Shown piece after piece: positions 17,001-28,271 of a stretch of DNA of 64,000 bases. Source of the stretch: Pseudomonas fluorescens (GTDB lineage: Bacteria > Pseudomonadota > Gammaproteobacteria > Pseudomonadales > Pseudomonadaceae). A program made the translations under genes and the position numbers. The notes beneath the pieces were generated by a model. It was not told where the DNA came from, ran no database searches, and was given only the letters and a program-made list of their open reading frames with translations. The stretch covers positions 124,001 to 188,000 of the forward strand of contig NZ_CABVGX010000004.1 of NCBI RefSeq assembly GCF_902497625.1, read 5' to 3'. Position 1 is the stretch's first letter. Each line of letters starts with the position of its first letter.

Positions 17001-17844
17001 TCGTGATCAGTATGAGCAGCCCGGGTACTCCGTAGACCAGCAAGTCTGACCAGAACGTTCGGTGGTCAAGGACGTTGCCTATCCAGTGTTCCTGAATGGT
17101 GCTGATTTCTGCGGGTGTCATGTCGGCCAGTACTTTGTCCAGAATGCCGACCAGTATCTTATTCTCCTGAGGCACAGCCATCGCCAGTTGATAGCGATAG
17201 GGTGTTTCGCCACTGACATACAAGCCGTCAAGCTTTAGCTGACGCAGGCTCCAGACACTTGAAGCGAGATCGCCAACCACCGCGTCCACTTCGTCAGTGG
17301 CCAGTGCCTGCAAAGCCGAGCTGACGTTGGGCATGGCTACCAGGTTCAAATCGGGGTGATGCGTGCGCAGCAATTCGTGGGGCGCGTAATTGTTCACGAC
17401 AGCAATTTTGAGGCCGTATAGCTCTTCCAGTTTACGTGGCTGTGGGCCGCCGACATGGGCGAGGATGACGATCGGGAAATCCAGATAGGGCCGGGTAAAT
17501 GACAGGAAGCTCTGGCGTTCGGGGGTCGACATGATGCCGGGCAACAGGTCGATCCTGCCTTCTTTGGCTTGTTGCAGCACGACCGTCCAGCTAACCGGCT
17601 CAATCGGTGTGAGCTTGATGGCCAGGCGTTGACGAATCTGATTGATGTAATCCGCCGCAAGGCCCTGGTAAAGACCCTGTTCATCGCGAAATTCGAAAGG
17701 TGGCCAGGATGCGTCAATACCCAGTCGTAAATCCGGGTGAGCTGCCAGCCAGCGACGTTCTTCGTCCGTCAGGGTCAGTGCGTTAGCCGTTGCGGTCCAG
17801 GTCATCATCGACAGCAAAAAAAGCACGGTCGGCACTCTGGGCAT
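14098..17844 (-). CDS. rmcA: RmcA-like periplasmic-sensing PAS-GGDEF-EAL c-di-GMP enzyme
   Basis: About 1248 residues when started at ATG 17844, which gives a clean signal peptide (MPRVPTVLFLLSMMTWTATA). In order: a periplasmic solute-binding domain of the SBP_bac_3 type (about 25-250), one transmembrane helix (VYGVPGLLILITMLAVVIRI), four PAS/PAC domains, a GGDEF domain with intact GGDEF (ARLGGDEFIILLPG) and an EAL domain with intact EALVRW. The order matches P. aeruginosa RmcA (PA0575), which links redox/phenazine state to c-di-GMP degradation and occupies the same place next to rpoD (from memory). Both active-site signatures look intact, so net activity cannot be predicted. It lies downstream of rpoD behind a strong terminator. 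Confidence 0.9.
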   Translation of the reverse strand: MPRVPTVLFLLSMMTWTATANALTLTDEERRWLAAHPDLRLGIDASWPPFEFRDEQGLYQGLAADYINQIRQRLAIKLTPIEPVSWTVVLQQAKEGRIDLLPGIMSTPERQSFLSFTRPYLDFPIVILAHVGGPQPRKLEELYGLKIAVVNNYAPHELLRTHHPDLNLVAMPNVSSALQALATDEVDAVVGDLASSVWSLRQLKLDGLYVSGETPYRYQLAMAVPQENKILVGILDKVLADMTPAEISTIQEHWIGNVLDHRTFWSDLLVYGVPGLLILITMLAVVIRINRRLSSEIARRVDLEQELRSSEYHYRGLVESLSAIAWEARITDFTYSYVSPHAEELLGYPLSHWLIPGFWRNIIHPADLTRAQSFCDCEVLAGRDHSLDYRVITADGRCLWVRDIVSLIEHGHEPVMRGLMIDISEAKRTEEALRLSEQKFASVFQQCPDILVIARLSDGCLMEVNKAFEEQVGLSAEEVIGQTATDLNIWGVPGVGPGLLQRLQAGSIRNLEMPFRRNNGQLFTGLISAETFDLDTTPALVVVVRDISQLKETQQQLQTSEEKFAKAFHASPDGLLLSRQSDGLLLEVNEGFSRLTGFNSAMSVDRSTLELGIWVNLNERKQMLDLLHRDGFVRDFSCHIRRSDGQIRLCEVSSRPLPIGDDNCMLTIARDITERHLMQEKLQQAATVFESTAEGVLITDTQQHISAVNRAFTEITGYSESEALGHTPRLLASGLHDSAFYAAMWHQLTAEGHWQGEISNRRKNGELYPSWLTISAVRNRDKFITHFVAVFADISSLKHAQAKLDYQAHHDPLTGLPNRTLFESRLQTALNHQQENGGQGAVLFLDLDRFKHINDSLGHPVGDLLLKGIAVRLKEQLRDIDTVARLGGDEFIILLPGLQQPSDADHIATKLLNCFCAPFQAGEHEFFISASIGTSLYPKDGCDVATLVKNADAAMYRSKAKGRNRVESYTRDLTAQASERVALEHELRRAIERNELLLHYQPKISLIDHRLVGAEALVRWRHPTFGDVPPEHFIHLAEENGMILQIGDWVLETACRQMCEWNLRYESLGPLSVNLAGAQLRQPNLLGRIEQLLKDNGLQPDLLQLEITENFIMSQAEEALAVLHQLKHLGVQLAIDDFGTGYSSLSYLKRLPLDILKIDQSFVRGLPDDPHDAAIVRAIIALGRSMQFTVIAEGVETQAQQQFLAAQGCEQIQGYIVSVPLPAEEFAATFLRTKVMDFSDSTAEKPSL

Positions 17845-17934
17845 AACGGTCTCGTTACGGCATGGGGAATGGTTCGAGTGTAGTCGGGCAATCGGGCGGG
17901 GGGCGGAGCGGGAGGGAATTAATCTGCAAAAAGC

Positions 17935-17962
17935 AAAACCCCCGGCCTGGGCCGGGGGTTTT
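17935..17962 (-). terminator. Intrinsic terminator after rpoD
   Basis: A near-perfect GC-rich stem, AAAACCCCCGGCC (17935-17947) with GGCCGGGGGTTTT (17950-17962), begins 5 bp after the rpoD stop codon. The minus strand ends in a T-run, so it closes the rpoD transcription unit and isolates rmcA. Confidence 0.93.
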
Positions 17963-17966
17963 GTGA

Positions 17967-19811
<1,845 letters not shown>

Positions 19812-19878
19812 AACACCCTATCCACTGAAGGTCTTGGCGGGCAAAAAACAAGCCGAGGATTATACCTGAGCTATGACC

Positions 19879-21858
19879 TCACGCGCCAGTTGAGGTCGGG
19901 TTTGATACAGCCATATTGCGTTTTAATAGGTCGCGCATCTGATTTGCGATCTGATTTGCTTCCTCTGCAGTCAATCCAGGCTGCCTGGCTTTTCTGATAA
20001 GTGCTTCCAGACTGTCCGTGTGTTGAGCCGCGGATAACCTAGTAATGGTGTCTAAAAACTGTTGTTCAAGGTTGTCGCCATCAATCAGCCATTCCTTTTC
20101 TGCCAATGCCCTGAGCAAACGCCCCTGTTCGGTCCCGTGCCAACGGGCCATCAGCTGAATTGAGTTTAGCTTAGGATTTTTTTGCACGGCCTCGATCAGG
20201 GCCACCAGTAACTGAGCGTAGGTATTGCTTTCATTAGCGAAATGGTTGGCGGTTTCTACCCTGCCTGCCAGATCGGGATGATGAATAAGGGTGCGCAACG
20301 CGATCAGCGTCGGGGCTTCCACGGCTATCGGTGTACGGGGTGCACGGGGCTGATCGCGATCACCGCCGCGTTTGCCGCTTTTATCCCAGGGTTTCTTGTC
20401 CCATTTCTTGCCGCCGGCACCGGGTTTTTTCGGCGTCCATTCCTGCTGCGGCGCGTACATGTCCTGCGCCTGCGGCTGATGGTAGTCGCTGTAATCCGGC
20501 ATGGCGTCGTAATCGATGCCCGGATCGTAGGCGGGCGGGGCGTCTTGCGGCGCGCTCTGCACCAGTTGGCTAACGGCTTCGCCGCTCAGTCCGGTGATTT
20601 CCGTGAGGCGCTGGCGCATCAGGATCCGCAGGTTTGCACCCGGGACCTTGTCGATCAATGGCGCAGCAAGGGTGGCCATGTGGGCCTTGCCCTCTAGCGA
20701 GCGCGGGTCCGATTCTTCGGTCAGCTGCTGGAAGAAATAATCTGCCAACGGCTGCGCGTGCTGGTTGATTCGGGCGCGGAAGGCGTCGGTGCCCTCGGAG
20801 CGGACCAGGGTATCCGGGTCTTCGCCTTCGGGCAGAAACAGAAACCGCGCCCGTCGCCCGTCCTGCAGGCAGGGCAACGTCGCCTCCAGCGCCCGCCACG
20901 CAGCGTTCCGCCCGGCCTGATCGCCATCAAAGCAAAACAGCACGTTGGGCACGACGCGAAACAAACGCTTCAAATGCTCTTCGCTGGTGGCTGTGCCCAA
21001 TGTAGCGACAGCATTGCGCAAGCCTTGCTGGGCGAGAGCGATCACATCCATGTAGCCTTCGACGACGATTATTTCGTCGAGATTGCGGTTGTTCTTGCGC
21101 GCTTCATAAAGGCCATAGAGTTCCTGGCCTTTATGAAATACCGGTGTTTCCGGCGAGTTCAGGTATTTCGGTTTGTCGTCACCCAGAACCCTGCCGCCAA
21201 ACGCGATGATGCGCCCGCGGCTGTCGCGGATCGGGAACATCACGCGATCACGAAAGCGGTCGTATCGTTTGCCGGTTTCGGCGTTTTCGATCAGCAGACC
21301 GGCATCGACCATGGCTTTTTGTTGCAGGGTGTCGCTGCTCAGATGCTTGAACAGGTTGTCCCAGCCGGGCGGGGCGAAGCCGAGGCCGAAGTCGCGAGCA
21401 ATCTCGCCGGTCAGCCCGCGGCCTTTCAGGTAATCCACCGCCGCTTTTCGCGAAGGATGAGATTTCAGCGCTTGCCGATAAAATTCGGCAGCAGCGGTGA
21501 GTAACGGGTAAAGCGGTGAATCGGTCGGCTGCCGCGGTTTATGCGGACGGCCGCTCTCTTCGCGGGGAATTTCCATGCCGGCGGCTTTGGCCAGTTCTTC
21601 AACAGCCTGGATGAAGTCCAGGTTGTCGTGGTCCATCATGAAACCGAGGGCATTTCCGCCGGCGCCGCAGCCAAAGCAATAATAGAACTGCTTGTCCGGG
21701 CTGACGCTGAAGGAGGGGGTCTTCTCTTTGTGAAACGGGCAGCAGGCAGTGTAGTTCTTGCCGGCTTTTTTCAGTTGCAGGCGCGAGCTGACCACATCGA
21801 CGATGTCGGTGCGGTTCAGAAGGTCGTCAATGAAGCTCTGGGGAATTAGCCCGGCCAT
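19879..21858 (-). CDS. dnaG: DNA primase DnaG
   Basis: 659 residues. The N-terminal CHC2 zinc-binding domain is seen as CCPFHKEKTPSFSV with YYCFGCGAGG. The central TOPRIM catalytic core includes VVEGYMDVIALAQ and FCFDGDQAGRNAA, and a C-terminal domain binds the DnaB helicase. A glycine/proline/lysine-rich linker (about residues 450-510, KKPGAGGKKWDKKPWDKSGK) separates core and C-terminal domain. The enzyme makes RNA primers for replication. 478 bp without a gene separate it from rpsU. Confidence 0.99.
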   Translation of the reverse strand: MAGLIPQSFIDDLLNRTDIVDVVSSRLQLKKAGKNYTACCPFHKEKTPSFSVSPDKQFYYCFGCGAGGNALGFMMDHDNLDFIQAVEELAKAAGMEIPREESGRPHKPRQPTDSPLYPLLTAAAEFYRQALKSHPSRKAAVDYLKGRGLTGEIARDFGLGFAPPGWDNLFKHLSSDTLQQKAMVDAGLLIENAETGKRYDRFRDRVMFPIRDSRGRIIAFGGRVLGDDKPKYLNSPETPVFHKGQELYGLYEARKNNRNLDEIIVVEGYMDVIALAQQGLRNAVATLGTATSEEHLKRLFRVVPNVLFCFDGDQAGRNAAWRALEATLPCLQDGRRARFLFLPEGEDPDTLVRSEGTDAFRARINQHAQPLADYFFQQLTEESDPRSLEGKAHMATLAAPLIDKVPGANLRILMRQRLTEITGLSGEAVSQLVQSAPQDAPPAYDPGIDYDAMPDYSDYHQPQAQDMYAPQQEWTPKKPGAGGKKWDKKPWDKSGKRGGDRDQPRAPRTPIAVEAPTLIALRTLIHHPDLAGRVETANHFANESNTYAQLLVALIEAVQKNPKLNSIQLMARWHGTEQGRLLRALAEKEWLIDGDNLEQQFLDTITRLSAAQHTDSLEALIRKARQPGLTAEEANQIANQMRDLLKRNMAVSNPTSTGA

Positions 21859-22336
21859 GGCGTTCTCGTCATCTGCGCTGTCAGGACCCGTAACGAATGG
21901 CGGCCGAACACGGGGCGGTTTTATAGGCGCGCAAAAAATGCGGCTCGACCAGTGTCGTCTGCGTTATCGCTGTCGGGAAGTGTATCTGCCGAAATCCACT
22001 GACGATAATACCTATCAGTCTTCGACTATTTGAAAGTGTGTCGCCGAATCCGCTGCGGCAGTCGCTGGCCTCGGATAGCTCATAAGCGGGCACGCAAGCA
22101 AGGTGCCTTGGGCTGATCGTCGTAAGAGGAATCAGTGGGTGTGCTCGTCAGTAGCCTTGGAAGGCTCGTCAGAAAAGACGTGCACCGCTGGCAAAAGAGC
22201 CAGGTCTGACGCTGTAAAACAGTATGTCTCGGTCGCGTGCGCGGCTTTGACGGTGAAGCATCAAGCGTTGTCCGCAAATGCCATTAGCCCGGCTGAGGGC
22301 CGGGCTTGGCAGAAGCTTGCTACGATCGGCTGTGTA
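21859..22336. other. 478-bp region between dnaG and rpsU without a recognisable gene
   Basis: No ORF on either strand has a family signature or convincing start. P. aeruginosa has, from memory, a GatB/YqeY-domain gene between rpsU and dnaG; none is readable here in any frame. The region holds the hairpin at 22286-22306 and probably the dnaG promoter. A CTATCAGTCTTCGACTATTT stretch lies at 22012-22031, but no promoter is clear enough to place. Confidence 0.6.
22286..22306 (-). terminator. Hairpin downstream of rpsU, possible terminator
   Basis: AGCCCGGC (22286-22293), loop TGAGG, GCCGGGCT (22299-22306), about 30 bp beyond the rpsU stop. On the minus strand the sequence after it is AATGGCATTTG, a poor T-tract, so termination may be partial. 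Confidence 0.45.
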
Positions 22337-22552
22337 TTAGTACAGACGAACGGCGCGGCGCTGTTCGCGCTGAACTTTCTTGGCGTGACGCTTAACAGCG
22401 GCTGCTGCTTTGCGCTTACGCTCAGAAGTTGGCTTCTCATAAAATTCGCGGCTACGAACTTCAGCCAGTACACCGGCTTTTTCGCAGGAGCGCTTGAAAC
22501 GACGCAGAGCTACGTCGAAGGGTTCGTTCTCTTTTACTTTGACGGCTGGCAT
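22337..22552 (-). CDS. rpsU: 30S ribosomal protein S21
   Basis: 71 residues, [20 protein letters not shown] onward, strongly basic, with the C-terminal [16 protein letters not shown] typical of gammaproteobacterial S21. The ribosome-binding site GAAGGTAGCTC precedes the ATG. S21 helps the 30S subunit in initiation. It heads the macromolecular synthesis cluster and diverges from tsaD. Confidence 0.99.
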
Positions 22553-22751
22553 CCAGAGCTACCTTCATTCATTACCGGGGTCAACATCCTCGCGGCAAAA
22601 GAGCACTTGAAGACGTCGGTTTTTAAGGGTTGCGGATGTTAACCCCTCATTGACCGGAATGCAAAGCCTCTGATCGAAAACCGCTAGTCGGCGCATCCCG
22701 TGGCGACTATTATGCGCGCCTTCGAATTCAGCCTAAACAGGGCGCAAACCC

Positions 22752-23777
22752 ATGCTAGTACTGGGCTTAGAAACTTCCTGCGACGAAACCGGTGTCGCAT
22801 TGTACGACAGTGAGCGCGGCTTGCTGGCCGACGCGCTGTTCAGCCAGATCGACCTGCATCGCGCCTATGGCGGGGTAGTGCCGGAGCTGGCTTCGCGCGA
22901 TCACGTCAAACGCATGTTGCCCCTGATTCGTCAGGTGCTCGCCGAAGCTGGCTGCGTTGCTACCGAGATTGATGCCATTGCCTACACGGCGGGTCCGGGG
23001 CTTGTAGGCGCGCTGCTTGTTGGTGCCTCCTGCGCGCAGGCGCTGGCCTTCGCCTGGGGCATTCCGGCGCTCGGCGTGCATCACATGGAAGGCCATCTGC
23101 TGGCCCCGATGCTGGAGTCGCAGCCACCTGAATTCCCGTTCGTCGCTTTGTTGGTCTCGGGCGGTCATACGCAACTGGTTCAAGTCGACGGCATCGGCCA
23201 ATACACGCTTTTAGGGGAAACCCTCGACGATGCGGCCGGTGAAGCGTTCGACAAGACCGCGAAGATGATGGGACTCAATTATCCCGGCGGGCCGGAAATT
23301 GCCCGTTTGGCGGCGCAGGGCGTTGAAGGGCGTTTCGTGTTCCCGCGTCCGATGTGCGATCGCCCTGGCTTGGCTTTCAGCTTCAGCGGCTTGAAAACCT
23401 TCGCTTTGAACACCTGGCATCAATGCGTGAGCGCCGGGGACGACAGTGAGCAAGCCCGTTGCGACATCTCGCTGGCGTTTCAACAGGCCGTGGTAGAGAC
23501 TTTGACCATCAAGTGCAAGCGAGCCCTGAAGCAGGCTGGCATGAAGCGTCTGGTGATCGCTGGCGGCGTCAGTGCCAACAGGGCACTGCGCACTTCCCTG
23601 GAAAAAATGCTCGGTGACCTGCGCGGCGATGTGTTTTATGCCCGTCCGGAGTTCTGTACTGATAATGGTGCGATGATCGCCTTTGCCGGCTGCCAGCGTC
23701 TGCAAGCCGGGCAGCACGAAAGCCTCGCAATCAGCGTGCAGGCACGCTGGCCAATGGAGCAATTGTCGGCGCTGTAG
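22752..23777 (+). CDS. tsaD: TsaD, tRNA t6A37 threonylcarbamoyltransferase subunit
   Basis: 341 residues of the Kae1/Qri7/TsaD family (formerly Gcp). Visible are the N-terminal [16 protein letters not shown], the iron-binding [27 protein letters not shown] and the C-terminal [12 protein letters not shown]. With TsaB and TsaE it transfers the threonylcarbamoyl group onto A37 of ANN-decoding tRNAs. It is divergent from rpsU, the usual gammaproteobacterial neighbourhood. Confidence 0.98.
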   Translation: MLVLGLETSCDETGVALYDSERGLLADALFSQIDLHRAYGGVVPELASRDHVKRMLPLIRQVLAEAGCVATEIDAIAYTAGPGLVGALLVGASCAQALAFAWGIPALGVHHMEGHLLAPMLESQPPEFPFVALLVSGGHTQLVQVDGIGQYTLLGETLDDAAGEAFDKTAKMMGLNYPGGPEIARLAAQGVEGRFVFPRPMCDRPGLAFSFSGLKTFALNTWHQCVSAGDDSEQARCDISLAFQQAVVETLTIKCKRALKQAGMKRLVIAGGVSANRALRTSLEKMLGDLRGDVFYARPEFCTDNGAMIAFAGCQRLQAGQHESLAISVQARWPMEQLSAL

Positions 23778-23797
23778 AGTGGCGCTAATGTCCGGTA

Positions 23798-24367
23798 TTA
23801 AAAATGCCGTTCGCGCCCGGCAAACAGGTCGCGTAGATTGCCGCGATGACGCCAGACGATCAGCCCTGTCAGTGCGCACATCGGCAGCAGGGCGGCTGGC
23901 TCCTGCCAAGCCAGCAGGGGCAGGATCAGCGGTGTGGCAATCAGCGCAGCGAGGGAGCTGGTTCGGGTCAGGTAGAACGTCAGCAGCCAGGCACAGACAG
24001 CCAACAGTGCAGCGGGCGGATACAAGCCCAGCAACACGCCGGCAGCGGTGGCTACACCCTTGCCTCCACGAAAGCGAAAGTACAGCGGGAACAGATGACC
24101 GATTACGGCGAAAACGCCAATCCAGGCCTGATTTTGCAGTGAAAGGCCGGCAACGTCTGCGATAAGAACCGGCACCAACCCCTTGCAGAGATCGCCGAGC
24201 AGGGTTAGAACAGCGAGTTTTCTGCCCGCCAGGCGTAACATATTGGTGGCGCCGGCGTTACCCGAGCCACCCATTCGCGGATCGGGATTTCCGGTCAGGC
24301 GGCTGAGCAAAATGGCAAAGGACAGCGAGCCGAGCAGGTAGGCGAGAGTCGCCAGTAACCAAAACAT
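23798..24367 (-). CDS. plsY: PlsY, acyl-phosphate glycerol-3-phosphate acyltransferase
   Basis: 189 residues with about five membrane helices, starting [20 protein letters not shown]. The conserved loops are present: [40 protein letters not shown] and [15 protein letters not shown]. PlsY makes lysophosphatidate from acyl-phosphate at the inner membrane. It is convergent with tsaD and divergent from folB. Confidence 0.98.
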   Translation of the reverse strand: MFWLLATLAYLLGSLSFAILLSRLTGNPDPRMGGSGNAGATNMLRLAGRKLAVLTLLGDLCKGLVPVLIADVAGLSLQNQAWIGVFAVIGHLFPLYFRFRGGKGVATAAGVLLGLYPPAALLAVCAWLLTFYLTRTSSLAALIATPLILPLLAWQEPAALLPMCALTGLIVWRHRGNLRDLFAGRERHF

Positions 24368-24441
24368 GCTAACTATTCCGGGCGGGGACGCCCTGATTCT
24401 AACGGCGCGATGCGCCCTTGTCGTGCAGCGGAGAAAAGTGC

Positions 24442-24798
24442 TTGGACAGAGTGTTTATCGAGGGCCTGGAAGTCGACACCGTGATCGGTGCCTATGACTG
24501 GGAGCGAGGCATCCGACAGTGCTTGCGTCTTGATCTGAGTTTCGCCTGGGATAATCGCCCGGCGGCTGCCGGAGATGACCTGACATTGGCGCTCGATTAC
24601 GCGAGTGTTTCCTCGCGCATCCAGGCGTTTGCCGAACAGGCGCAATTCCAGTTGGTGGAAACGTTTGCCGAGCGTTTGGTTGAAGTGCTGATGAGCGAAT
24701 TCCATATCACCTGGATGCGTTTGAAACTGACCAAGCCAGGCGCTGTTCCGGCAGCAACCGGTGGGGTCGGCGTGGAGATCGAGCGCGGATGTCGCTGA
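24442..24798 (+). CDS. folB: Dihydroneopterin aldolase
   Basis: 118 residues beginning [20 protein letters not shown] after a TTG start at 24442. That start is preferred because GGAG lies 8 nt upstream and because the protein then begins at the conserved FolB N-terminus. An upstream ATG at 24418 would add eight unrelated residues. The enzyme converts dihydroneopterin to 6-hydroxymethyl-dihydropterin in folate synthesis. Its end overlaps folK by 10 nt, so the two consecutive pathway enzymes are coupled. Confidence 0.94.
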   Translation: MDRVFIEGLEVDTVIGAYDWERGIRQCLRLDLSFAWDNRPAAAGDDLTLALDYASVSSRIQAFAEQAQFQLVETFAERLVEVLMSEFHITWMRLKLTKPGAVPAATGGVGVEIERGCR

Positions 24799-25307
24799 CT
24801 CAGGTCTACCTCGGGCTCGGTAGCAATATCGAGCGTGAAATCCACTTGCAGGCCGGCCTTGAAGCGCTGGCAGGTTTTCTGGTGGATATCCGCTGCTCGG
24901 CGGTGTTCGAGAGTCAGCCAGTGGGGATCAAGAGCGGTCCCTTCATCAATTTTGTGGTGTCGGCTTACACTGATCTGCCACTGGTTGAACTGGATCGCCG
25001 GCTGAAGTTTATCGAGGCGGATAATGGTCGATACGCGCCCGACCGCAAGGGTTTGCCGCTCGATATCGATGTGTTGCTGTTTGGTGACCTGGTTGGCAAT
25101 TTTGATGGATTGGTGCTGCCGCGCGCCGAGATTCTGAAGAATGCCTTTGTACTGTGGCCGTTGTCGCTGATTGCGCCGGACAGGGTGCATCCGGGCGTCG
25201 GCAAAACTTTTGCGATGTTGTGGAGCGAGGCGCAGATTGATCAGGTGCTGGCGCCGGTTGCATTTGAATGGCGCGGTCAGCAGTTGACACCCTCGAATTT
25301 GTTGTGA
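24789..25307 (+). CDS. folK: HPPK, 6-hydroxymethyl-dihydropterin pyrophosphokinase
   Basis: 172 residues. The family start [20 protein letters not shown] and the ATP/Mg-binding segment DRKGLPLDIDVLLFGD are clear. It pyrophosphorylates the product of FolB in folate biosynthesis. A second folK copy elsewhere in Pseudomonas genomes is common, so this one may not be the only HPPK. Confidence 0.95.
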   Translation: MSLTQVYLGLGSNIEREIHLQAGLEALAGFLVDIRCSAVFESQPVGIKSGPFINFVVSAYTDLPLVELDRRLKFIEADNGRYAPDRKGLPLDIDVLLFGDLVGNFDGLVLPRAEILKNAFVLWPLSLIAPDRVHPGVGKTFAMLWSEAQIDQVLAPVAFEWRGQQLTPSNLL

Positions 25308-25418
25308 GGGAAACAATGCCTTCGTTGGATCGCCACCCGAAGCAAGGCTCGCTCCAAGGGGCAATCGTGCGAATTGCGGGAGCGAGCGGTTCGGCAGTCC
25401 GACTACCCGCCAGGCCTT

Positions 25419-26648
25419 TCAGGCAGTCGTCGCCTCTTTGTAAGCCGTCAGCGCCCGGAGCCGCTCGCGCTTGATCGCTTCGCCCAGCTCCGGCCCTTTG
25501 AAGCCCTTCTCCAGCAATGGTTGCACGGCAACACTGCGCGACGCAGTTGCTGCGCCGCGCAGATAATCCGCCTGCGGATAACTGCGCTGTTCCAGCCCTT
25601 TACGTCCGCGTGCGTCCATCTCGCAAGCAGCAATAAATTCCTCAAACCGCTGCGGTCGACGGTAAACATCAAAGTTCTGCAGCAACTCCAGCAAAGTAGA
25701 GGGTTTGAGCTCCAGCGCACGATGACCATGCGTGTGGTATTGCCCAACCAACAGTGCCAGCTCCTGGCAATCTTTGGGCGCCTTGAAGCGTTCATTGACT
25801 GCTTTGATCAACTTCAAGCCTTTGTGCTCATGGGCGATGTGCCGCGGCCATTGCGCTTCCGGCGTCAGGCCTTTCCCCAAATCATGCAGCAGGCATGCCC
25901 AGCGTACGGTCAGTGGCTGTTTGTGCAATGCCGATTGCTCCAGCACGCTTAGAGTGTGCACGCCGGTGTCGATTTCCGGGTGATGAACTTCAGGCTGGGG
26001 AACACCGAATAATGCCTCGATTTCAGGCATCAATACTTTCAGCGCGCCGCAACTGCGCAACACCTCGATAAAAACCTGCGGCTGATCTTCCAGCAGAGCG
26101 CGGGAAATTTCCTTCCAGCTGCGTTCTGCGGTCAGCGATTGCAATTCACCCGATTCACTCAGCTGTCGCATCAACTCAATGGTTTGAGGTGCGACAGTGA
26201 AACCCAGCGCGGCGTAACGGGCGGCGAAGCGAGCAACGCGCAGAACCCGCAAGGGATCTTCGGCGAACGCAGGTGATACGTGACGCAACAGGCGTGCTTC
26301 TAGATCTCGCTGGCCATGGTAGGGGTCAGTGATATTCTGCTGATCGTCTTCAGCCATCGCATTGATTGTCAGGTCACGACGAATCAGGTCTTCTTCGAGC
26401 GTCACTTCAGGACTTGCGTAAAAGGTAAAACCGCCGTAACCACGACCGCTTTTGCGTTCCGTGCGGGCGAGGGCGTATTCCTCACCGCTCTTGGGATGGA
26501 GAAAAACCGGAAAGTCAGCGCCCACCGGACGATAGCCCTTGGCGAGCATTTCTTCGGCAGTGGCGCCCACCACAACCCAGTCGATGTCGGTGACGGGTTT
26601 GCCCAGCAGGCGATCACGGACCGCTCCACCGACTTTATAAATCTGCAT
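25419..26648 (-). CDS. cca: CCA-adding tRNA nucleotidyltransferase with HD domain
   Basis: 409 residues. The nucleotidyltransferase head reads [20 protein letters not shown] then [10 protein letters not shown], with the catalytic aspartates. [10 protein letters not shown] and the [16 protein letters not shown] region follow. A C-terminal HD phosphohydrolase domain is indicated by [15 protein letters not shown]. This is the bacterial class II CCA enzyme with the extra HD part typical of gammaproteobacteria. It is convergent with folK. Confidence 0.97.
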   Translation of the reverse strand: MQIYKVGGAVRDRLLGKPVTDIDWVVVGATAEEMLAKGYRPVGADFPVFLHPKSGEEYALARTERKSGRGYGGFTFYASPEVTLEEDLIRRDLTINAMAEDDQQNITDPYHGQRDLEARLLRHVSPAFAEDPLRVLRVARFAARYAALGFTVAPQTIELMRQLSESGELQSLTAERSWKEISRALLEDQPQVFIEVLRSCGALKVLMPEIEALFGVPQPEVHHPEIDTGVHTLSVLEQSALHKQPLTVRWACLLHDLGKGLTPEAQWPRHIAHEHKGLKLIKAVNERFKAPKDCQELALLVGQYHTHGHRALELKPSTLLELLQNFDVYRRPQRFEEFIAACEMDARGRKGLEQRSYPQADYLRGAATASRSVAVQPLLEKGFKGPELGEAIKRERLRALTAYKEATTA

Positions 26649-26711
26649 AAAAAACCTCCGTTAGCTCGACAGAATAACCGTTGCGTCGAACTTGCGGAGG
26701 CCAAAACAGGC

Positions 26712-28271
26712 TCAAAGGTGGATGACGGCCAGGTCCAACCGGCCGTAATCGCCCTCATGTTCGCTTCGCGGCGGCACATGCTGGGTTTTCATGACCTGAT
26801 CGCCTTGCAAGGTTTCCAGATGAATATCGAAGCCCCACAGGCGGTGCAGGTGTTTGAGCACCTCATCGGTAGAGTCGCCCAGTGGTTTGCGGTCATGTTG
26901 CTGGTGACGCAGGGTCAACGAACGGTCGCCGCGTCGGTCGATGCTGTAAATCTGCACGTTGGGTTCACGATTACCCAGGTTGTACTGAGCAGCCAGGGTT
27001 TCACGAATAGTGCGATACCCCTCTTCGTCATGAATGGCCGGTACCAGCAGATCATCCTTCTGATCATCGTCGAGAATGCTGAACAGTTTAAGGTCGCGAA
27101 TCACCTGTGGTGACAGGTACTGCAGGATAAAGCTCTCGTCCTTGAAGCTGCTCATGGCGAACTTGATGCTCGACAGCCAATCGCTGCCGGCCAGTTCCGG
27201 GAACCACCGGCGGTCTTCCTCGGTAGGGTGCTCGCACATGCGTCGAATGTCGCGGTAAATGGCGAAGCCCAGGGTGTACGGATTAATGCCGCTGTAATAG
27301 GGACTGTCAAAACCTGGCTGGTAAACCACGCTGGTATGAGAGGTGAGGAACTCCATCATAAAGCCATCAGTGACCAGGCCTTCGTCGTAGAGGTCGTTCA
27401 TGAGCGTGTAATGCCAGAACGTCGCCCAGCCCTCGTTCATCACCTGAGTCTGACGCTGCGGGTAGAAATACTGTGCGATCTTGCGCACGATCCGCACTAT
27501 TTCGCGCTGCCAGGGCTCCAGCAGCGGCGCGTGTTTTTCGATGAAATAAAGGATGTTTTCTTGAGGCTCTGCGGGGAAGCGCGCATTGTCCTTGTCGCTG
27601 TACTTGTCTGCCCCCTTGGGAATCGTGCGCCACAGGTCGTTGATCTGTTTTTGCAGATGTTCTTCGCGGTCTTTCTGCCGGCGGCGCTCTTCTTCTGCCG
27701 AAATAGGATAAGGGCGTTTGTAGCGGTCAACGCCGTAGTTCATCAGCGCATGGCACGAGTCGAGCAGGTCCTCGACCGCGTCGATGCCGTGGCGCTCTTC
27801 GCACTGCATGATGTACTGCTTGGCAAACACCAAGTAATCAATGATTGAACTGGCATCGGTCCAGGTGCGGAAAAGGTAGTTGCCCTTGAAAAAGCTGTTA
27901 TGCCCATAGCAGGCATGAGCCACCACCAGCGCCTGCATGCAGATAGTATTTTCTTCCATCAGGTACGCAATGCACGGATCCGAGTTGATCACGATCTCGT
28001 AAGCCAGGCCCATCTGCCCCCGGCTGTAGGATTTCTCGGTACTGAGGAAATGTTTGCCATAGGACCAATGGTGGTAGCCCAGCGGCATGCCGACGGAAGC
28101 ATAGGCATCCATCATTTGCTCGGCAGTGATCACTTCGATCTGGTTCGGATAGGTATCGAGCGCGTAGCGAGCGGCGATACGACTGATTTCGCGGTCGTAG
28201 GCCTGGATCAGCTCGAACGTCCACTCGGAGCCGGTGGAGATAGGTTGGCGCTTCTGCTCTTTGGCGGTCAT
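26712..28271 (-). CDS. SpoVR family protein (YcgB-like)
   Basis: 519 residues, starting [20 protein letters not shown]. Conserved SpoVR stretches include [30 protein letters not shown] and [20 protein letters not shown]. Its biochemical role is not firmly known; the family is named for a Bacillus spore-cortex protein and in enterobacteria is part of the RpoS-dependent stationary-phase set. It overlaps the upstream DUF444 gene by 4 nt and forms the third gene of the prkA-DUF444-spoVR unit. Confidence 0.95.
   Translation of the reverse strand: MTAKEQKRQPISTGSEWTFELIQAYDREISRIAARYALDTYPNQIEVITAEQMMDAYASVGMPLGYHHWSYGKHFLSTEKSYSRGQMGLAYEIVINSDPCIAYLMEENTICMQALVVAHACYGHNSFFKGNYLFRTWTDASSIIDYLVFAKQYIMQCEERHGIDAVEDLLDSCHALMNYGVDRYKRPYPISAEEERRRQKDREEHLQKQINDLWRTIPKGADKYSDKDNARFPAEPQENILYFIEKHAPLLEPWQREIVRIVRKIAQYFYPQRQTQVMNEGWATFWHYTLMNDLYDEGLVTDGFMMEFLTSHTSVVYQPGFDSPYYSGINPYTLGFAIYRDIRRMCEHPTEEDRRWFPELAGSDWLSSIKFAMSSFKDESFILQYLSPQVIRDLKLFSILDDDQKDDLLVPAIHDEEGYRTIRETLAAQYNLGNREPNVQIYSIDRRGDRSLTLRHQQHDRKPLGDSTDEVLKHLHRLWGFDIHLETLQGDQVMKTQHVPPRSEHEGDYGRLDLAVIHL

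Noticed and set aside
22103..22642. 179-codon plus-strand ORF covering the dnaG-rpsU gap
   Set aside because: It runs antisense through the whole rpsU gene and lacks a family signature.
25321..25418. REP element between folK and cca
   Set aside because: GGCTCGCTCC and GGGAGCGAGC are present, but the rest of the REP is too diverged to call.
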